Source: Halovivax gelatinilyticus
Lineage (GTDB): Archaea > Halobacteriota > Halobacteria > Halobacteriales > Natrialbaceae
Reading direction: 5' to 3'
Length of the DNA stretch: 64,000 bases
Assembly (NCBI RefSeq): GCF_024300625.1
Contig: NZ_CP101322.1
Location: forward strand, 3,113,992 to 3,177,991
The notes beneath the pieces were generated by a model. The model made no database searches and was not told the origin of the DNA. It worked only from the letters and a program-made list of their open reading frames with translations. Below, piece after piece: positions 1 through 7,732 of the stretch. The stretch's first letter is position 1. Each line of letters opens with the position of its first letter. The translations under genes were made by a program, and so were the position numbers.

Positions 1-1062
1 AAGGCGCTCTCGGGCGTCGGCGCGCAGTACGAGTCCGAGGTCGTCTACCAGAACATGCAGGACCAGTGGGAGGAGAAGGGGGTCGTCTTCATGAACATGG
101 ACCGCGCGGTCCAGGAACACCCCGAGATCGTCAAGGAGCACTTCATGACCTCCTGCGTCCCTCCGTCTGACAACAAATTCGCCGCGCTTCACGGCGCAGT
201 CTGGTCAGGCGGATCGTTCGTGTACGTCCCAGAGGACGTCACGGTCGAGATGCCCGTCCAGGCCTACTTCCGCATGAACTCCGAGGGGATGGGTCAGTTC
301 GAACACACCCTCATCGTGGCCGAACCCGGCAGTGAGGTCCACTACATCGAGGGCTGTTCGGCACCGAAGTACTCGGCGTTCAATCTCCACAGCGGAGGCG
401 TCGAGGTCTTCGTCAAAGAGGACGCACACGTCCAGTACTCGACCGTACAGAACTGGTCGCGAAACACCTACAACCTGAACACGAAGCGAGCTATCGTCGA
501 GGAAAACGGCACGATGGAGTGGATCTCGGGCTCGATGGGCTCGAAAGCCACCATGCTCTACCCGTGTTCGATCCTAAAAGGGCGCGGCGCGACCGACACC
601 CACATCACGATCGCGTTCGCCGGCGAGGGTCAGGACATCGACACCGGCGCGAAGGTCTACCACAACGCGCCAAACACGAAGTCGACGATCGAGTCGAAGT
701 CGATCTCGAAGGACGGCGGCCGTACCAACTACCGGGGCCTCGTCCACATCGCCGACGGTGCCGAGAACTCCTCGACCGCCGTCGAGTGTGACGCGCTGAT
801 GTTCGACAACGAGTCGACGTCTGACACCATGCCGTACATGGAGATCGAAGAGTCGAAAGTCGACGTCGCTCACGAAGCGACCGTCGGCAAGATCGGCGAC
901 GAGGACATCTTCTACCTCCAGTCGCGCGGACTGGACGACGACGACGCGAAGAAGATGATCGTCGCCGGATTCATCGAACCGATCACGGAGGAACTGCCGA
1001 TCGAGTACGCAGTCGAGCTCAACCGACTCATCGAGCTCGAGATGGAGGGAAGCCTCGGGTAA
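1..1062 (+). CDS. sufB: Fe-S cluster assembly protein SufB (5' end outside window)
   Basis: This is the scaffold subunit of the SUF iron-sulfur assembly system, which works in the cytoplasm with SufC and SufD. The frame is open from base 1, so the real start lies upstream; the Met codon at 55 is internal. The C-terminal beta-helix region has the family motif VECDALM, whose Cys matches the functional cysteine of E. coli SufB, and HEATVGKIG, which matches the conserved His-Glu pair. The stop is followed two bases later by sufD, so the two genes are clearly one operon; sufC would be expected just upstream. The assignment is very secure, and only the N-terminus is missing. Confidence 0.95.
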   Translation, partial: KALSGVGAQYESEVVYQNMQDQWEEKGVVFMNMDRAVQEHPEIVKEHFMTSCVPPSDNKFAALHGAVWSGGSFVYVPEDVTVEMPVQAYFRMNSEGMGQFEHTLIVAEPGSEVHYIEGCSAPKYSAFNLHSGGVEVFVKEDAHVQYSTVQNWSRNTYNLNTKRAIVEENGTMEWISGSMGSKATMLYPCSILKGRGATDTHITIAFAGEGQDIDTGAKVYHNAPNTKSTIESKSISKDGGRTNYRGLVHIADGAENSSTAVECDALMFDNESTSDTMPYMEIEESKVDVAHEATVGKIGDEDIFYLQSRGLDDDDAKKMIVAGFIEPITEELPIEYAVELNRLIELEMEGSLG

Positions 1063-1064
1063 CC

Positions 1065-2282
1065 ATGAGTACGCAGGTACACGCTACGCTCACCGACGAG
1101 ACGGTCCGGAAGATCAGCGACGCGAACGACGAACCCGAGTGGCTCATCGAGACTCGCCTCGACGCGCTCTCGGCGCTCGACGATCTCGAACTGCCCCACG
1201 TCATCCAGACGCCGGGTCGATCCTGGACGAACCTGGAGGCGCTCGACTTCGAGTCGCTCGTCGACCCACTGACCGCGGCCGAAGAGAAGGACCTGGTCGG
1301 TGACGATGACGTCGTCGTCACCACGCTCGCCGAGGCCGCCTCGGACGACGAGTACGCGGATATCGTCCGCGAGAACTTCGGCAGCATCGTCGATCCGCAA
1401 GAGAACTTCCTCACCGCGCTCTCGACGGCGCTGTTTAGCTCCGGGACGTTCATCTACGTGCCAGAGGGCGTCGACGCCGAAGACGTGAAGATCCGCACCG
1501 AGATGAACTCTCGGTCGCTCTTTAACTATACGCTCGTCGTCGCCGAGGAGTCTTCGACCGCCACGATTTTAGAGCGCCAGTATTCCGGCGCGGAACTCGA
1601 CGAAGACCGATACTACAGCGCGGTCGTCGAGGTCGCTGCGGGCGAGAACGCCCACGTCCAGTACGGCTGGCTACAGAACCTCGATCAGGATACGTACAAC
1701 TACACGCTAAAACGCGGTCGGACCGACACGTACGCCACGATCAACTGGATCGAAGGCAACCTCGGCTCCCGGCTGACGAAGTCAGCCGTCGAGACGACCC
1801 TCGACGGCAGTGGTTCCGAGAGTCAGATCGTCGGTGCGTTCTTCGGTCACGAGGATCAACACTTCGACGTCAACGCCCGCGTCTGGCACCGTAACGAGCA
1901 CACGACGGCGGACCTCGTCACCCGTGGCGTCCTCGACGACGAGGCGCGCTCGGTCTACGAAGGGGTTCAGGACGTCGGTCGAGACGCGTGGGATACGAGC
2001 TCCTACCAGCGTGAAAATACGCTTATGCTTTCGGACGAGTCGGAAGCCGACGCCAGTCCGAAGCTCATCATCAACAATCACGACACCGAGGCGAGTCACT
2101 CTGCAACCGTCGGGCAGGTAGACGCCGAGGAGTTGCTCTACATGACCTCGCGTGGTATCGGGGAGAAGGAAGCAACCGACATGTTGGTGAAAGGATTCTT
2201 CGTCCCCGTTCTGGATGAGATTGCGATCGACGAGTTCAGAGACGATCTCGAATCGCTAATCACGGCACGACTCGACGAATAA
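1065..2282 (+). CDS. sufD: Fe-S cluster assembly protein SufD
   Basis: SufD is the partner of SufB in the SufBC2D complex that assembles Fe-S clusters. The 405-residue protein has the SufB/SufD beta-helix core, with the conserved C-terminal block ASHSATVGQVD carrying the His that matches the functional SufD histidine, and the following YMTSRGI segment. It has no Cys where SufB has one, which separates it from SufB. The ATG at 1065 lies two bases after the sufB stop, so translation is probably coupled. The first 90 residues are acidic and variable, as in other haloarchaeal SufD proteins. Homology is certain; the precise role in cluster or iron handling is inferred from E. coli. Confidence 0.94.
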   Translation: MSTQVHATLTDETVRKISDANDEPEWLIETRLDALSALDDLELPHVIQTPGRSWTNLEALDFESLVDPLTAAEEKDLVGDDDVVVTTLAEAASDDEYADIVRENFGSIVDPQENFLTALSTALFSSGTFIYVPEGVDAEDVKIRTEMNSRSLFNYTLVVAEESSTATILERQYSGAELDEDRYYSAVVEVAAGENAHVQYGWLQNLDQDTYNYTLKRGRTDTYATINWIEGNLGSRLTKSAVETTLDGSGSESQIVGAFFGHEDQHFDVNARVWHRNEHTTADLVTRGVLDDEARSVYEGVQDVGRDAWDTSSYQRENTLMLSDESEADASPKLIINNHDTEASHSATVGQVDAEELLYMTSRGIGEKEATDMLVKGFFVPVLDEIAIDEFRDDLESLITARLDE

Positions 2283-2459
2283 CGCGAGCATCATTTCGTT
2301 CGAATCGGTTTCGAACATTTTCTCGTGACCACTTTCGTCACTGATTCCGGTTAATCCCCCATTTAGTCACTTCCATCACCACCTGTAACAGTAGCTCGAC
2401 GAGTGGTGTTGCATCGACTAACTGCACAGATTTCATATCATTTCTCCCCGTCTGACGGG

Positions 2460-2466
2460 TATTTTA
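2460..2466 (+). promoter_or_regulatory. TATA-like box upstream of the RHH protein gene
   Basis: The AT-rich heptamer TATTTTA stands in GC-rich DNA 28-34 nt before the ATG at 2494. That is slightly farther than the usual 25-27 nt of a leaderless haloarchaeal promoter, so a very short leader is possible. Inferred from position and composition only. Confidence 0.4.
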
Positions 2467-2493
2467 GTAGGGGTAGCACGTAGCCGTAGATCA

Positions 2494-3417
2494 ATGCAGA
2501 CACTGTCGCTCGAACTCGACGAGGAGACGATGGAGACGCTCGAGGTGGAGCGGTCACTCATCGGGTTCGAGAGCCGTGCGGCGTACGTCCGCTGGATCAT
2601 CCAGCACCGAGCAGCGATCGAGCAGGAGGCGGACGCCGGCGAGGTGCTAACCGCCTACAGTGAACGGATCGCGAAACTGGAGTCGCGCCTGGCGTCGATC
2701 GAAGCGGACGACGACGGACCGGAGTTACCGGCAACTGGAGACGCTATCGGCAGTTCAGACGACATTCGTCCGGAAGATGGCTCGGAACCGACGGAGGCCA
2801 CGTCCGGAAAACGCACGACTGCGGACGGTGGATGGACGTCGACGACGACTGGTGAGTCTTCGATCGGGGAGAATTCGAACGGCTCTCAGCTAAGCGCATC
2901 TCCGTCGTCAGTGTCCGAGGAGATCTGTGCGACGAACCTGCGCCCCGAACGGGTCGAGCGGATACGCGACGACGCGCTATCGGACGACGCTGGCGTGCTC
3001 GGCTCGGTCGAGGGCGATCGGTTAGACGAACTATCGCGCAGAGCGGTGGCGAAGACGCGCGAAACGCTAAATCGCGACGTCGAAACCGGTCTCGAGTATC
3101 GATCGTCGACTGACCTGGCCGATACCGCTGGTGACATCCGGCCGGGTGACGACGTCGCAGACCTCGATTCGATCGACGTACCCGGACGGTCGGGGGATCT
3201 GGTCGACCAGCGTCGCGAGCTGGTCGGTCGCGCACTCGCGCACCTGCGCGACGAGGGAGCGGCCCGGAAATCCGACTTCGTCGACGCGCTCTACGAGGAG
3301 TATCCCGCGGGATACGGCTCGCCCGGTGGCTGGTGGCGCTGTCTGAAACGCGGGTTAAAACAGGTCGAGTCCGTCGGAGGCGGAGACGGCAGCCGAATCT
3401 GGCGGATCGACGAGTAA
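2494..3417 (+). CDS. RHH-type protein with coiled coil and C-terminal winged-helix-like domain
   Basis: This 307-residue protein is likely a haloarchaeal DNA-binding protein; its target is unknown. Residues 1-40 look like a ribbon-helix-helix unit (beta strand MQTLSLELD followed by two helices). A short coiled coil with ERIAKLESRLASIE follows, then a long acidic Ser/Thr-rich linker to about residue 140. The last 70 residues, from RRELVGRALAHLRDEG to the end, form a compact helical domain with a Trp pair (GGWWRCLKRGL) and a final strand resembling a winged helix. It stands alone between sufD and a convergent USP gene. Family is assigned by pattern only, and it could be an architectural rather than a regulatory protein. 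Confidence 0.6.
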   Translation: MQTLSLELDEETMETLEVERSLIGFESRAAYVRWIIQHRAAIEQEADAGEVLTAYSERIAKLESRLASIEADDDGPELPATGDAIGSSDDIRPEDGSEPTEATSGKRTTADGGWTSTTTGESSIGENSNGSQLSASPSSVSEEICATNLRPERVERIRDDALSDDAGVLGSVEGDRLDELSRRAVAKTRETLNRDVETGLEYRSSTDLADTAGDIRPGDDVADLDSIDVPGRSGDLVDQRRELVGRALAHLRDEGAARKSDFVDALYEEYPAGYGSPGGWWRCLKRGLKQVESVGGGDGSRIWRIDE

Positions 3418-3442
3418 CCCGACTCGTTAGATCGTCGTCGAA

Positions 3443-4210
3443 TCACTCGCTTTTGTCGCGTTGGACGACCAGTATCGGCCCGAGAAATCGGGTTGCGAGC
3501 TGTTTCGATGGCATGCCGAAGACGAACGTCGCGACCGACGGATCGCTCTCGCCCATGACGACGGCGTCGTACTCCGCGGCGACCTCGGCGATCCGATCGA
3601 TGCCACCGTCGACGTCGTCGATCACCTGGTCGAGGTCGTTCGGGTCGATCCCGCGTTTCGTTAGCCGATCTGTTACGCCATCGAGGAACGTTTTGGCGTC
3701 GTCGACCGTTTCCGCGTCGACGAGTCCGTGATACAGCGTAACGGTGACGTTGGAGGCGGCGAAGAGGCCGCCGACGACCGTCGCGATCCGATCGACGCCG
3801 ATCGTCCCACGGATCGCGACGAGGACGTGAGCCGGCGGTTCACACGCGTTGGGGACGAGAACGGCGTGACACCTGTGCTCGGTACTTATCCGGTCTAAGG
3901 TTTGCTGTTCGGACCGCGTGAACACGAGTTTTCGCTCGACCGTCGCGCCCGCATCGGTGAGTGCTCGTTCGAACTCGCCGAGTTTACGCTGAGCACGATC
4001 CTCGAACTGCATACGTGCCTGTCCGGGTGGCGTCTGCTCGGGAAGGACGTGATAGCCGAGCAGGACGACGTGGGCGTTCGCCAGGAGTTCGGGGACGCCC
4101 TCCGGTAGCGTCTCTCCGGTGAGTACCTCGAGTGGCACGAGTACGGACGGTCGATCGTCGGGTCGTGACGGTTTCGCTGTCATGTTTCGATCGGATTCCT
4201 GTTTCGTCAT
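3443..4210 (-). CDS. Tandem universal stress protein (USP) domain protein
   Basis: The 255-residue protein holds two USP-like alpha/beta domains in tandem, roughly residues 15-135 and 140-255; the second ends in the family strand GPILVVQRD. The usual nucleotide motif (G-2x-G-9x-G-S/T) is not intact in either copy, so ATP binding is doubtful. The start at 4210 was chosen because it falls two bases after the permease stop; the open frame further upstream overlaps the permease. Haloarchaea often pair APC permeases with USP genes, and the coupling here suggests that this protein modulates the transporter upstream. That role is inference. Confidence 0.8.
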   Translation of the reverse strand: MTKQESDRNMTAKPSRPDDRPSVLVPLEVLTGETLPEGVPELLANAHVVLLGYHVLPEQTPPGQARMQFEDRAQRKLGEFERALTDAGATVERKLVFTRSEQQTLDRISTEHRCHAVLVPNACEPPAHVLVAIRGTIGVDRIATVVGGLFAASNVTVTLYHGLVDAETVDDAKTFLDGVTDRLTKRGIDPNDLDQVIDDVDGGIDRIAEVAAEYDAVVMGESDPSVATFVFGMPSKQLATRFLGPILVVQRDKSE

Positions 4211-4212
4211 AC

Positions 4213-5649
4213 TCAGAACGCACCTCGCAGGTCGACGTCGGCGGCGTAATATCGGTACCAGAGGTAAGCGACGCACATAATGACGGTGCCAATGACGATC
4301 GAGACGCGGTCCATGAACGCGATCAGCGCGAAGCTGGAGACGCCACCGGCAACTGGGAGGATGGGGTATCCTGGCGCCCGAAACGTCGGTTCGTACCACT
4401 CGGGTGATCGGCGACGTAAGACGACGAGTGCGACGCAGATCAGTCCGTACATGACGAGGTGAAGGAAGGACGCGACTTCGGCGAGTATCCTAACCTGACC
4501 GGTTGCCGTAAGAACGAGGATCGGGCCACCGGCGAGTGCGAGTGCCACGTGTGGGGTTCCAAAGCGCAGGTTTACCTCGCCGGCTCGTCTCGGGAGCAGG
4601 GCGTCTCGACTGAGCGCGTACACGGTTCGCGAGGAGCTGAGTATCGACGCGTTTGCGCTGGAGAACGTTGCCAGTAGTCCACCGATGAGAATTAGTACCG
4701 CGCCGGGCAGCCCGGCTACTTCGCGGGCGACTTCTACGACTGCGGTTTCACCGGCGGCTTCGAGCGATTGACTGTCGAGAATCGCCGTAGAGACGAGTAT
4801 CGTCACGACGTAAAAGATTCCGACCAGGACGACCGAACCGACCATCGCTACTGGTAGGTTTCGGCTGGGTTCTCTGATCTCACCTGCGACGGTGGCCACC
4901 TGTGCAAATCCGAGGTAGGAGGTAAAGACGAGTGCGGCGGTCGTGAGCATCGGAACGTATCCGTGTGGCACCATTGATTCGGTCGTCGCCGGCTCGCCGA
5001 TGAAACCGACCGCGTCAATCGAGCCGTGGGTGAGAAATCCCGTCAGGATGACGAGTAAGACGATCACGACGACGTTCTGTATTTTGGCGGTGTGTTCGGT
5101 TCCGGCGACGCTGACGACCGTCAAGACGATGCCGAACCCCACCCCTAACAGGGCGGGTGGTGGCCCAACTGCGATGCCGACTTCCGCCGTGACCGCTGCG
5201 ACGTACTCGCCCAGTCCGACGAGGTAGAACGCCGACGCGAAGACGAGGCCGAGCCAGAGTCCGAGCCCGACGATCGCACCGAACGCGGTATCCATACTCC
5301 GCGAGATGAAGAAGTAACCGCCGCCCGATCGGGGCATCGCCGTCGCAAGTTCCGACGTCGGAAGCGCAACGAGCATGGCGATCACCGCGCCAATGGCGAA
5401 CGAGATGGCGGCGGCGGGTCCGGCTTCCCCGGCTGCGAGGCCCGGAAAGACGAAAATGCCCGCACCAATCATCGTGCCGATGCCGATCGCGAGGCCTCCG
5501 GTCAACCCGATCGTCCGTTCGAGTTGGGTTCCCTCGTCGTGAACGGTCGCCTCGGCATCGGGATCCGGATCGTCCAGCAGCGGTTTCTCCCCGTCGATGT
5601 TCGTCGAGGCGCCAGAATGGTCGCGCGGTGACGTCGCCTCGTCGTCCAT
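4213..5649 (-). CDS. APC-superfamily amino acid permease
   Basis: A 478-residue integral membrane transporter, probably for an amino acid or other small organic cation/anion, acting in the cytoplasmic membrane. About 12 hydrophobic segments follow a 50-residue acidic cytoplasmic N-terminus. The first membrane segment carries the APC signature [15 protein letters not shown], which forms the substrate and Na+/H+ site in this superfamily. The ATG at 5649 was preferred over a TTG at 5676. The stop is two bases from the downstream USP gene, indicating an operon. Substrate cannot be read from the sequence. Confidence 0.88.
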   Translation of the reverse strand: MDDEATSPRDHSGASTNIDGEKPLLDDPDPDAEATVHDEGTQLERTIGLTGGLAIGIGTMIGAGIFVFPGLAAGEAGPAAAISFAIGAVIAMLVALPTSELATAMPRSGGGYFFISRSMDTAFGAIVGLGLWLGLVFASAFYLVGLGEYVAAVTAEVGIAVGPPPALLGVGFGIVLTVVSVAGTEHTAKIQNVVVIVLLVILTGFLTHGSIDAVGFIGEPATTESMVPHGYVPMLTTAALVFTSYLGFAQVATVAGEIREPSRNLPVAMVGSVVLVGIFYVVTILVSTAILDSQSLEAAGETAVVEVAREVAGLPGAVLILIGGLLATFSSANASILSSSRTVYALSRDALLPRRAGEVNLRFGTPHVALALAGGPILVLTATGQVRILAEVASFLHLVMYGLICVALVVLRRRSPEWYEPTFRAPGYPILPVAGGVSSFALIAFMDRVSIVIGTVIMCVAYLWYRYYAADVDLRGAF

Positions 5650-5749
5650 ACGCTCATTATTGGTTGCAAATGCCAAATGCGTACCGCCGGTGACCGGTTA
5701 GTCACCCTATTCGGTAGTCGCCGAGGGTTCGCGGGTCGGACGGTGGAAG

Positions 5750-5756
5750 TTAAGTA
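5750..5756 (+). promoter_or_regulatory. TATA-like box for the ferritin-like/DtxR operon
   Basis: TTAAGTA lies 23-29 nt before the ATG at 5779 within otherwise GC-rich DNA, the spacing expected of a leaderless haloarchaeal transcript. Inferred. Confidence 0.5.
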
Positions 5757-5778
5757 GGCCCGCCCCTGAATCTGGGCT

Positions 5779-6273
5779 ATGAGTCTGGGACAGCGCGTGA
5801 CGACGGACCACCAGCTCACCCGGCTGCTACAGATCGGGGTCGTGCTGGAGGAAGTCGTCGAATCGCGCGCCGCCCACCACCTGGAGAGCCTCCCCGAGGC
5901 CGAACGCGAGGCGATCGACGACGAGATCCGCGAACTGTTAGACGAGGCGGCCGACGAGTCTGCGGACCATCGTGATCGGTTGGAAGCCCTGATCGATCAA
6001 CTCGATGCAGAGACGGTCTCCTACGAGGAGATAAACGCGCTCGTCGACGCTCGGTACGGCCCGCCGGAGGATACCGACGGCGTGTTGTACGATCAATTGT
6101 GTAACGAGGAAACGGCCTACAAGTTCTACGACGACCTGATCGCGGCTATCGAGGCGTCCGATGCGACGTACGCCATCGATCGAGCGGAGTTACTGGAGAC
6201 GCTACGTGCGATTCGGGCCGAAGAGCGCGAAGGGGTCGAGGACGTGACCGACATTATGGAGCGAAGAGCATGA
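5779..6273 (+). CDS. Ferritin-like helical protein
   Basis: A 164-residue, almost wholly helical and acidic protein. Helices carry spaced Glu and His residues (EEVVESRAAHHLE near residue 30, EETAYKFYDDL near 110, RAEEREGVEDV near 150), a pattern typical of ferritin-like/rubrerythrin-type diiron four-helix bundles. It is encoded 28 nt before a DtxR-type metal regulator, apparently in the same transcript, which supports a role in iron or manganese handling or oxidant protection. It has no rubredoxin-type Cys domain. Assignment to the superfamily rests on pattern and context, not on a database match. Confidence 0.62.
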   Translation: MSLGQRVTTDHQLTRLLQIGVVLEEVVESRAAHHLESLPEAEREAIDDEIRELLDEAADESADHRDRLEALIDQLDAETVSYEEINALVDARYGPPEDTDGVLYDQLCNEETAYKFYDDLIAAIEASDATYAIDRAELLETLRAIRAEEREGVEDVTDIMERRA

Positions 6274-6301
6274 ACGGGGCGACGTCACCGGGGGTGTCGA
6301 G

Positions 6302-6724
6302 ATGAACACGGCCGATCAGTATCTCAAAGCGGTGTATCTAGCGCAGTCGGTCTCAGACGGCCCGGCGGCGACGGGACAGCTCGCCGATATGCTGGACGTC
6401 AGTCCGGCGAGCGTCAACGAGATGATCGGCAAGCTCGAAGCGCGGGAACTTCTAGAACACGAGAAGTACAAGGGAGCGACGCTCACCGATGACGGTATCG
6501 AGCGTGCAAGGGACGCGTTGACGACCTACTGCATCATCGAGCGATTTCTGGCAAACGTCCTCGAAGTCGAAAACTTTCGCGAGGAAGCACAAGCCCTGGA
6601 GGCAGTCATCGACGACACGGTCGCCGAGCGGTTGGACACGATCATCGACCGCCCGAGCGAGTGCCCTGACTGCTTCGATCCGGATGCGGACTGCTGTAAG
6701 TATCTGGAAGCCTGTCTGGAGTGA
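6302..6724 (+). CDS. DtxR/SirR-family metal-dependent transcription regulator
   Basis: A 140-residue regulator with an N-terminal winged helix (NTADQYLKAVYLAQ; TGQLADMLDVSPASVNEMIGKLE; wing GATLTDDG) and a dimerisation/metal-binding domain with IERFLANVLEV. Family members bind Fe2+ or Mn2+ and repress metal uptake or storage genes. The C-terminal tail contains CPDCFDPDADCCKYLEAC, a Cys-rich cluster that could add a metal or redox site. No SH3-like third domain is present, as in other short archaeal members. It follows the ferritin-like gene by 28 nt, so joint control of iron storage is likely. Confidence 0.88.
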   Translation: MNTADQYLKAVYLAQSVSDGPAATGQLADMLDVSPASVNEMIGKLEARELLEHEKYKGATLTDDGIERARDALTTYCIIERFLANVLEVENFREEAQALEAVIDDTVAERLDTIIDRPSECPDCFDPDADCCKYLEACLE

Positions 6725-6854
6725 TCGACTCCTCACAGCGGGTCGTGGTTTCGACCCAATCGTAGAATTACTCGTGGGGGAGGCGCATCTGGTTGGCTCC
6801 GGCCAAAAAGTAACACTATTAGGCTGTCACCGGATACCCTACTGATGCGAACGG

Positions 6855-6927
6855 AGTCCCGTGGTGTAGCGGCCAATCATCTGAGCCTTTGGAGCTCAGG
6901 ACGGCGGTTCGAATCCGCCCGGGACTA
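6855..6927 (+). tRNA. tRNA-Gln (anticodon TTG)
   Basis: A complete 73-nt cloverleaf. The 7-bp acceptor stem (AGTCCCG with CGGGACT) is perfect and is followed by discriminator A. The anticodon stem TGAGC/GCTCA closes the loop CTTTGGA, giving anticodon TTG at loop positions 34-36. The T arm GGCGG-TTCGAAT-CCGCC is perfect. CCA is not encoded and no intron is seen. An AT-rich stretch around 6811-6822 may serve as its promoter. Confidence 0.97.
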
Positions 6928-7095
6928 CTTCTATACGTCGACTCGCGCGCTCTCGAACCGTGGATCCTTCAGTTCGAGTCATCACACGTGTCGCGCCCTG
7001 GGCCATCTCAGCGTACGGCTACGACCGTGGTCAACGCTGCGAGTTGTGCTGACGTAACCGAAACCGATTCGTCGCCCACGCGTCTCATACCTGGT

Positions 7096-7713
7096 ATGCA
7101 CTCGCGGCGGGAACTGGCTCGGGCGCTGTCGGCAGTCAGTGACTTCGACCAGCCGATCGCTTCCCTGGAGCAGTATCTCACGTCGCCCGAACTGGCCTCG
7201 CACGTCTGTCACGTAGCTGAGATGGCAGGCGACGTGTCGGATCGGACCGTCGTCGACCTCGGGACCGGAACCGGCATGCTCGCTATCGGCGCTAGATTCG
7301 GTGGGCCGGATCGAATCGTCGGGATCGACGTGGACGCAGGGGCGCTGTCGACCGCAGTCGAGAACGAACGGCGGATATTTGCCGACCGGTCGATCGAGTG
7401 GATACGGGCCGACGCGACCCGTCCCCCGCTCTCGATTTCCGGTGTAACCGTCTTCTCGAACCCACCGTTTGGCGCCCAGAACGCTTCGTCTCACGCCGAT
7501 CGAGCGTTTCTCGTCGCGATCGCAGATATCGCATCCGTCTCCTATACGATTCACAACGAGGGGAGCCGGTCGTTCGTCGAGTCGTTCGCCGACGACGTGG
7601 GTGCGTCGCTGACCCACGCGTTCGCGGCCGAGATTCCGGTCGGCCGGCGGTTCGACTTTCACACCGAAGACAGGCGCGACCTGCCGGTCGAGGTGTACCG
7701 AATCGAGTGGTGA
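7096..7713 (+). CDS. METTL5-like SAM-dependent methyltransferase
   Basis: A 205-residue Rossmann-fold methyltransferase. Motif I is VVDLGTGTGMLAIGA, the acidic loop is GIDVDAGAL, and the catalytic motif is NPPFGAQ, the NPPF form typical of N6-adenine RNA methyltransferases such as METTL5, which modifies small-subunit rRNA. The ATG at 7096 gives the usual family start (helix before SLEQYLTSP); the frame upstream runs back into the tRNA gene and is not coding. Substrate is inferred from the family. Confidence 0.85.
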   Translation: MHSRRELARALSAVSDFDQPIASLEQYLTSPELASHVCHVAEMAGDVSDRTVVDLGTGTGMLAIGARFGGPDRIVGIDVDAGALSTAVENERRIFADRSIEWIRADATRPPLSISGVTVFSNPPFGAQNASSHADRAFLVAIADIASVSYTIHNEGSRSFVESFADDVGASLTHAFAAEIPVGRRFDFHTEDRRDLPVEVYRIEW

Positions 7714-7732
7714 CGAACGTCGGCAGCGCGGC

